Origin: Candidatus Zixiibacteriota bacterium
GTDB taxonomy: Bacteria > Zixibacteria > MSB-5A5 > GN15 > FEB-12
Assembly: GCA_003641345.1 (NCBI GenBank)
Contig: QNAD01000034.1
Location: 1-10,559, forward strand
Length of the DNA stretch: 10,559 nt
Direction of reading: 5' to 3'
Positions within the stretch are counted from its first letter, which is position 1. Every line of letters begins with the position of its first letter. Under the pieces are notes generated by a model, which was not told the DNA's origin, made no database searches, and saw only the letters and a program-made list of their open reading frames with translations. The position numbers were made by a program, and so were the translations under genes. This document shows, one piece after another, positions 7,032 through 10,559 of this stretch.

Positions 7032-7523
7032 TTATATTTCCAATGCATTTTTAGCCATCTCTTTAGCCGAACTAATAGCGACAGTATTAGCTTCATAAGC
7101 ACGAGAGGCAGCCATCATATCTACCATTTCTGTAATAATTTCAATATTAGGCATTTTCACGTACCCTTCTTCATCAGCTTGCGGATGAGTTGGATCATAG
7201 ACTACTTTGAAATTATCTTTATCTTCTGAAACTACATCAATATCAACTGATGATAGTTCATTTTTTTGATTATTATGGATTTTACTACTTATATGGCGGC
7301 TATTGGTTTTAGACAAACGAGAATTAGCATCTTTCATCACAGATTTAAATGATTGTTTTACCGGTGTTTCTTCTACTATTACCCTCTGCCTGCGGTATGG
7401 ACCGCCTTCTTCTGTTTCTGTCGTTTCAGCATTAGCAATATTTTTTGCCACAGTATTCATTTTAGTTCTTTGAACTGAAAGACCTTTAGAAGCTATCTCA
7501 ATAGCATTTAATATTCCACCCAT
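7032..7523 (-). CDS. flgC: Flagellar proximal rod protein FlgC
   Basis: FlgC is a proximal rod subunit exported through the flagellar type III system and assembled in the periplasm. The 163-residue product starts MGGILNAIEIASKGLSVQRT and carries the rod-protein motif (NTVAKNIANAET followed by GGPYRRQRVIV). It ends in the classic FlgC C terminus (VYDPTHPQADEEGYVKMPNI, then EMVDMMAASRAYEANTVAIS). It is longer than common FlgC proteins (about 135-150); the extra length is in a polar middle part at about 55-95 (SFKSVMKDANSRLSKTNSRH onward). The start has AGGA at 7532-7535, overlapping the flgB stop and spaced eight bases from the ATG, a sign of coupled translation. It follows flgB by ten bases. 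Confidence 0.95.
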   Translation of the reverse strand: MGGILNAIEIASKGLSVQRTKMNTVAKNIANAETTETEEGGPYRRQRVIVEETPVKQSFKSVMKDANSRLSKTNSRHISSKIHNNQKNELSSVDIDVVSEDKDNFKVVYDPTHPQADEEGYVKMPNIEIITEMVDMMAASRAYEANTVAISSAKEMAKNALEI

Positions 7524-7533
7524 AATAAAATTC

Positions 7534-7947
7534 CTATTTACTGGTTATGGCTTTCCTCAAGCCATCAAATTTCATTTTAATTAATCTGGCACCAATATTA
7601 AAAGTCAGTTCATTCTGTGCCAGAGATGAGATTTCTTTATCAATATCAACTGAGTTTAAATCGCCTTCGTGAACTTTAATCTCATCAACTTCTGGAGGCC
7701 GATTACGGTGTTGCCCTAACGGAATATGCTGATTATCAGTAGTAAAACCTTTGACTGATTTTTCCTGTCCTGTAGCTTTATTAAATTCATCCTGAAAATT
7801 AATATCTTTGCTACGATAACCAGGAGTGGAACTATTAGCAATGTTTCCACCAATCAGTTTGTGGCGAACTGAAGTTAGATCCAAATACTTCTGAAGTTTC
7901 GGAACTCCCGTTTTTACAAATAAGAAATCAGCAATTTTGTTTGGCAT
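7534..7947 (-). CDS. flgB: Flagellar proximal rod protein FlgB
   Basis: FlgB is a proximal rod subunit and the first gene of the basal-body operon here. The 137-residue product has family length. The N-terminal rod motif is RHKLIGGNIANSSTPGYRSK at about 28-47, a middle part includes HIPLGQHRNRPPEV, and the C-terminal helix is VDIDKEISSLAQNELTFNIG followed by ARLIKMKFDGLRKAI. The ATG at 7945-7947 has GGAG at 7959-7962, eleven bases upstream, a rather long spacing. A near-perfect sigma-54 promoter lies just upstream (7983-7998) and gives a leader of about 25 bases, so this gene and those behind it are probably switched on by an enhancer-binding activator. Confidence 0.95.
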   Translation of the reverse strand: MPNKIADFLFVKTGVPKLQKYLDLTSVRHKLIGGNIANSSTPGYRSKDINFQDEFNKATGQEKSVKGFTTDNQHIPLGQHRNRPPEVDEIKVHEGDLNSVDIDKEISSLAQNELTFNIGARLIKMKFDGLRKAITSK

Positions 7948-7982
7948 ATTACATTAATCTCCATTTCTCCGAACAATTATAT

Positions 7983-7998
7983 TGCAAGCACCATGCCA
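7983..7998 (-). promoter_or_regulatory. Sigma-54 (RpoN) promoter of the flgB operon
   Basis: Read on the minus strand, the sequence is TGGCATGGTGCTTGCA, matching the -24/-12 consensus TGGCAY-N5-TTGCW. The invariant GG (7996-7997) and GC (7984-7985) are separated by exactly ten bases. Transcription would begin near 7972, about 25 bases before the flgB ATG. The match is complete and correctly oriented before a flagellar operon, and a sigma-54 activator gene lies in the same cluster. Confidence 0.9.
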
Positions 7999-8008
7999 AA
8001 CCACCAAA

Positions 8009-8037
8009 TTGACTCCTTGTCTATTGTATTGTATAGA
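8009..8037 (+). promoter_or_regulatory. Possible sigma-70 promoter, antisense to the motB end
   Basis: TTGACT (8009-8014) and TATAGA (8032-8037) are spaced 17 bases apart on the plus strand, diverging from the flgB sigma-54 promoter. No plus-strand gene follows, so a transcript would run antisense into motB. Chance matches are common in A+T-rich DNA. Confidence 0.2.
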
Positions 8038-8084
8038 GTTAGGCGGTTTTATTGATTTATGATTTGCTTATTGGGGAAATTTTA

Positions 8085-8101
8085 ATGGAAAGAATTTCCA
8101 T
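8085..8101. promoter_or_regulatory. Perfect dyad upstream of the sigma-54 promoter: candidate enhancer site or motB terminator
   Basis: ATGGAAA-GAA-TTTCCAT has perfect seven-base arms and a three-base centre. Its middle lies about 121 bases upstream of the inferred flgB start site, a usual distance for a dimeric Fis-type activator bound upstream of a sigma-54 promoter. It also lies 20 bases after the motB stop, so it could fold as a terminator hairpin. However, the arms are A/T-rich and the bases that follow on the minus strand (TAAAATTTCCCC) are not a U-tract, which makes the terminator reading weaker. Confidence 0.4.
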
Positions 8102-8110
8102 CTGAACGTG

Positions 8111-8122
8111 AAGAAATTTCTT
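8111..8122. repeat. 12-base perfect palindrome at the motB stop
   Basis: AAGAAATTTCTT is self-complementary and overlaps the motB stop codon (8121-8123). Its centre is about 23 bases from that of the dyad at 8085-8101, close to two helix turns, so it could be a second half of a tandem activator site. It shares the GAAA/TTTC core with that dyad. Chance cannot be excluded. Confidence 0.3.
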
Positions 8123-8864
8123 AATTATTGACAAATTCATATAATTGCGATGACGGTTCTTTTAAAGAAAGTTCCATAGTCAAAACAACTATATCCACCC
8201 TTCTGTTTTGAGCTCGATTTTCAATTGTATTGTTAGGTCGAATCGGTCGGTACTCGCCATATCCAAGAGCTGAAATACGATCAGGTTTTAATTGGTGATT
8301 TTCAATAAAATATCTTACAACTTCGGTAGCCCGAGCGGCTGATAACTCCCAATTTGAAGGATATTTGGAAGTTTTAATATTCCGGTTATCCGTATGTCCT
8401 TCAATTCTTATATGATTTGGTTTATCTTTAATATCCTCATTTACGATATCAAGAATATCTATAGCTTTAAGTTTTAATTTTGGCGAACCTTCATCAAACA
8501 AGGCTGATTCCAAAATATGAATCACCAACCCTCGTTCTGTAATCTCTGTTTGAACTTCTTCATCTTTGCCTAATACCTTGAATTTACTTTGAACCTGTTT
8601 CTGTAACATTTTCAGATTACCAAGCTTCAAAAGGCCATGACCCCGATTCAGGTCTTCTTTCTCAATATTGCGTGTGATATTATCACCTCCACGCAATATC
8701 CCGCTTAACGCATCGACTACTTTACCAAATTTCTTAGCATCAACTCGTGACATGGAATACATCACAATAAAAAAAGCTAACAACAAAGTAATCATGTCAG
8801 CGTAAGTTAACAACCAGCGATCCAGATTCTCCGGTGGCTCATTTTTTTTTCTTTTACGACGCAT
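8121..8864 (-). CDS. motB: Flagellar motor stator protein MotB
   Basis: MotB anchors the stator to peptidoglycan and lines the ion channel with MotA. The 247-residue product has a positively charged N terminus, a single membrane helix at about 17-38 (WLLTYADMITLLLAFFIVMY) with the ion-binding aspartate at residue 23, and a plug/linker region (about 40-100). The C-terminal OmpA-like peptidoglycan-binding domain (about 108-228) has IRIEGHTDNR, NWELSAARA and NRAQNRRVDIVV. It does not reveal by eye whether protons or sodium are used. The ATG has GAGGA at 8871-8875, six bases upstream and inside the end of motA. The start is two bases after the motA stop, so the pair is one operon. Codons 5-8 contain a run of nine A (8842-8850 on the plus strand as T), a possible slippage site. 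Confidence 0.96.
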   Translation of the reverse strand: MRRKRKKNEPPENLDRWLLTYADMITLLLAFFIVMYSMSRVDAKKFGKVVDALSGILRGGDNITRNIEKEDLNRGHGLLKLGNLKMLQKQVQSKFKVLGKDEEVQTEITERGLVIHILESALFDEGSPKLKLKAIDILDIVNEDIKDKPNHIRIEGHTDNRNIKTSKYPSNWELSAARATEVVRYFIENHQLKPDRISALGYGEYRPIRPNNTIENRAQNRRVDIVVLTMELSLKEPSSQLYEFVNN

Positions 8865-8866
8865 TA

Positions 8867-9631
8867 TTAATCCTCGTAAAATCTATGTTTGGGAGACATA
8901 AAAGAGAGAAGCCTAGTACGTATGTTTCTTGGGTTATCTCCTGATTGCAAAGATACCATTCCTTCCATAATTAGCTCAAGATGAGCAATCTCTTCTTCAT
9001 GACGCATACGAAGTTTATCCGAAATTGGAAGGAAAAATATATTAGCCATACCAACTCCCCAAAGAGTTGCTATAAATGCCACCGCAATTGCTTGAGCCAT
9101 TTTAGCGGCATCCGATGTTTGTCCAAGTGCTTGTATCAACCCTAAAACTGTTCCAAGAATCCCCATTGTAGGTGAAAAACCGCCGGCTTTTTGAAAAAAG
9201 AGTATCCCCTTCTTATGGCGTTCTTCGATAAATGTTATTTCTGTTTCAAGAATTTCACGAAGTACAGTAACTTCGGTACCATCTATAACCAGTTGAATTG
9301 CTTTTCTAAAAAAATTATTGCTTATTGATTTTCTTTCTACTTCTAAACCAAGAATTCCTTCACGTCTGGCTTTCTCTGCTAATTTTACAATCACATCTAT
9401 CGTAGCTTGATAAGAATACTTTTCTCCCCAAAAAGCTAAACGAAGAAATTTGGGTACACTAATTACAGTTTGAATTGAAGTAGTAATAGTTGTTGCTCCA
9501 ATAGTTCCACCTATTACAATAAGTAACGGAGCTAAAAGAAATACTGAATCAAGTGAACCGCCTTCTAATGCATATGCACCGCTTATTGCGGCTACAGCAG
9601 TAATTAAGCCTATAATAGTAGCCAAATCCAT
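8867..9631 (-). CDS. motA: Flagellar motor stator protein MotA
   Basis: MotA forms the pentamer around MotB that converts ion flow into force on FliG. The 254-residue product shows four membrane helices at about 4-21, 29-50, 146-170 and 180-203. A cytoplasmic loop carries ARREGILGLE (about 88-97), where the charged residues that touch FliG lie in known MotA proteins. The MotA/TolQ signature is GFSPTMGILGTVLGLIQALG (about 151-170) with the conserved proline at 154, and a second conserved proline is at 202. The length fits the compact MotA/PomA group rather than the longer enteric MotA. GAGG at 9643-9646 lies eleven bases before the ATG. It leads the motA-motB pair, which has its own leader with a TATAAT box, separate from the upstream activator gene. 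Confidence 0.96.
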   Translation of the reverse strand: MDLATIIGLITAVAAISGAYALEGGSLDSVFLLAPLLIVIGGTIGATTITTSIQTVISVPKFLRLAFWGEKYSYQATIDVIVKLAEKARREGILGLEVERKSISNNFFRKAIQLVIDGTEVTVLREILETEITFIEERHKKGILFFQKAGGFSPTMGILGTVLGLIQALGQTSDAAKMAQAIAVAFIATLWGVGMANIFFLPISDKLRMRHEEEIAHLELIMEGMVSLQSGDNPRNIRTRLLSFMSPKHRFYED

Positions 9632-9645
9632 GAACTTAAATGCCT

Positions 9646-9657
9646 CGTATATATACG
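9646..9657. repeat. 12-base perfect palindrome in the motA leader
   Basis: CGTATATATACG is self-complementary and touches the GAGG ribosome site of motA (9643-9646). If the RNA folds here, the site could be partly hidden, but a 12-base stem without a loop is unlikely to form as a hairpin. As DNA it could be a protein site. Chance is a fair explanation in A+T-rich DNA. Confidence 0.25.
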
Positions 9658-9667
9658 TTTACATTTA

Positions 9668-9681
9668 GGAGAAAATTCTCC
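9668..9681. promoter_or_regulatory. Dyad at the inferred motA transcription start
   Basis: GGAGAA-AA-TTCTCC has perfect six-base arms with a two-base centre. It would cover about +1 to +13 of the motA transcript predicted from the TATAAT box at 9687-9692. This is a position where a repressor could block initiation. No protein partner can be named from the sequence. Confidence 0.35.
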
Positions 9682-9686
9682 CTTGT

Positions 9687-9715
9687 ATTATAGGTTTATC
9701 GGCATTTTTGATTAA
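9687..9715 (-). promoter_or_regulatory. Candidate sigma-70-type promoter of motA-motB
   Basis: On the minus strand a perfect TATAAT lies at 9692-9687, with a weak -35 (TTAATC, 9715-9710) at 17 bases. It would give a leader of about 50 bases before motA. The -10 match is complete but the -35 is poor, and no sigma-54 pattern is present in this gap. An activator-assisted promoter is possible. Confidence 0.4.
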
Positions 9716-9722
9716 TAATCAA
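9708..9722. repeat. Perfect palindrome over the motA -35 region
   Basis: TTGATTA-A-TAATCAA has seven-base arms around one base and overlaps the weak -35 box. This arrangement fits an operator or activator site for a dimeric regulator. It is not followed by a T-run in either direction, so it does not look like a terminator of the upstream activator gene. Confidence 0.3.
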
Positions 9723-9773
9723 GGATGGATTTTAGGTATAAATCATAAATTATATTGAAAAAACATATATAAA

Positions 9774-10559
9774 TCAGTTCTCACTAACTTCATATTCAGC
9801 CAATTTGTTTCTAATTGTTCGAGTGGTAATTCCAAGTGCCTCAGCCGCTCTGGTTTTATTTCCATTGAATTTTTCCAATGTTTTCAAAATGAGATATCTA
9901 TTTCCATCTTCCAGCTTCATTGGTACATCAAGAGAGGGAACATTTTCTGAAAGTCTCCCCAAAGTCAACTCAATAGGAAAATCATCTTCAGTAATGATAT
10001 CAGATTTATTTATCACCACAGCTCTTTCAATTATATTCTCCAACTCTCTGACATTTCCAGGCCAATGATAAGACATTAATAGTTTTAGTGCTGATTGTTC
10101 GATATCTTTAATAGCTCTATTGTTTTCACGGTTATGTTTTTCGATAAAATGTTTGGTTAAAAGAGGTACATCCTCAATTCTCTCGCTCAATCCAGGTAAT
10201 TGAATAGGAATTACATTCAACCTGAAAAATAGGTCTTCCCTAAATTTACCATTGGCAATAAACTCTCTTAAATTTCTATTAGAAGTAGCAACAATTCTGA
10301 CATCTACACCAATTGTCTGCGAAGAACCGATTCTTTCAAATTCTCTCTCCTGTATTACCCTTAAAAGCTTAGACTGTAAATTTATAGGCATTTCCGAGAT
10401 TTCATCTAATAATAATGTTCCACCATCAGCCAACTCAAACCGACCACGATTCATTTTTTTGGCATCAGTAAAAGCACCTTTTTCATATCCAAACAATTCA
10501 GCCTCAACCAAGCTTTCTGGTATTGCCGCACAATTTAATTTAATAAACGGACCTTCCCG
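9774..10559 (-). CDS. Sigma-54 enhancer-binding activator, C-terminal part (NtrC/FlrC type)
   Basis: The frame is open to the window edge, giving the last 261 residues; an apparent TTG start at 10509-10511 is internal. The visible protein begins inside the AAA+ domain ([14 protein letters not shown]) and continues with [16 protein letters not shown], where the sigma-54-contacting loop reads GAFTDA instead of GAFTGA. Walker B follows ([10 protein letters not shown]), then [11 protein letters not shown], the arginine-rich [19 protein letters not shown], and the sensor II motif [18 protein letters not shown] linker leads to a Fis-type DNA-binding helix-turn-helix ([20 protein letters not shown]) at the end. 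The Walker A motif and any N-terminal receiver or sensory domain lie outside the window, so phosphorelay control cannot be judged. Known relatives remodel RpoN holoenzyme from upstream sites. Its position beside motAB and the sigma-54 flgB promoter suggests a flagellar activator, which is inference. It ends 142 bases before motA. Confidence 0.93.
   Translation of the reverse strand, partial: REGPFIKLNCAAIPESLVEAELFGYEKGAFTDAKKMNRGRFELADGGTLLLDEISEMPINLQSKLLRVIQEREFERIGSSQTIGVDVRIVATSNRNLREFIANGKFREDLFFRLNVIPIQLPGLSERIEDVPLLTKHFIEKHNRENNRAIKDIEQSALKLLMSYHWPGNVRELENIIERAVVINKSDIITEDDFPIELTLGRLSENVPSLDVPMKLEDGNRYLILKTLEKFNGNKTRAAEALGITTRTIRNKLAEYEVSEN

Noticed and set aside
9805..10068. Plus-strand 87-residue frame opposite the activator gene
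   Set aside because: It mirrors the well-conserved AAA+ and helix-turn-helix coding sequence and shows only composition-driven hydrophobicity.
10509..10511. TTG as a true start of the sigma-54 activator
   Set aside because: The frame continues upstream to the edge with conserved AAA+ sequence ([14 protein letters not shown]), so the TTG is an internal leucine.

Overview
The window looks like bacterial chromosome from a motile, Gram-negative-type bacterium, with low G+C by eye. Almost all of it is flagellar and lies on the minus strand. The only plus-strand gene encodes an exported protein with two dockerin-like repeats ending in a Gly-Gly-Pro-Pro-Pro-x-Pro-Cys-Pro tail. From memory, such tails after a Cys-Cys leader are common in candidate phylum Zixibacteria and relatives in the FCB group. 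That placement is an inference from one protein style, not from a marker gene.

Layout, left to right. (1) 1-206: the 5' part of an unrecognised small cysteine-containing protein on the minus strand, running off the edge. (2) 207-475: an A+T-rich gap serving two divergent genes. (3) 476-1225, plus strand: secreted cohesin-like/dockerin-like protein. (4) 1227-7947, minus strand: flgB-flgC-orf109-fliE-fliF-fliG-fliH-fliI-fliJ, nine tightly packed genes transcribed from right to left, with several overlaps. (5) 7948-8120: gap with a textbook sigma-54 promoter facing flgB and two perfect dyads upstream of it. (6) 8121-9631, minus strand: motB and motA, overlapping in signals and led by motA. (7) 9632-9773: motA leader with a TATAAT box and three short dyads. 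(8) 9774-10559, minus strand: the C-terminal part of a sigma-54 enhancer-binding protein (AAA+ domain plus Fis-type helix-turn-helix), cut by the window edge.

How it fits together. The large operon encodes the early flagellar structure: proximal rod (FlgB, FlgC), rod/MS-ring adaptor (FliE), MS ring (FliF), switch rotor (FliG) and the export ATPase complex (FliH, FliI, FliJ). MotA and MotB are the stator. The sigma-54 activator next door is the natural candidate to switch on the flgB promoter, giving a FlrC/FleR-like class control. The link is inferred from proximity and promoter type. The gene order matches the conserved flgBC-fliEFGHIJ block, but an uncharacterised 109-residue gene sits between flgC and fliE. 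The block stops at fliJ, where it meets the exported-protein gene tail to tail with one base between the stop codons.

I found no tRNA, rRNA, CRISPR array, insertion sequence or clear rho-independent terminator. The best leads for something undescribed are orf109 inside the basal-body operon, the candidate enhancer dyads upstream of the sigma-54 promoter, the cohesin-like/dockerin-like exported protein and the tetra-cysteine fragment at the left edge.
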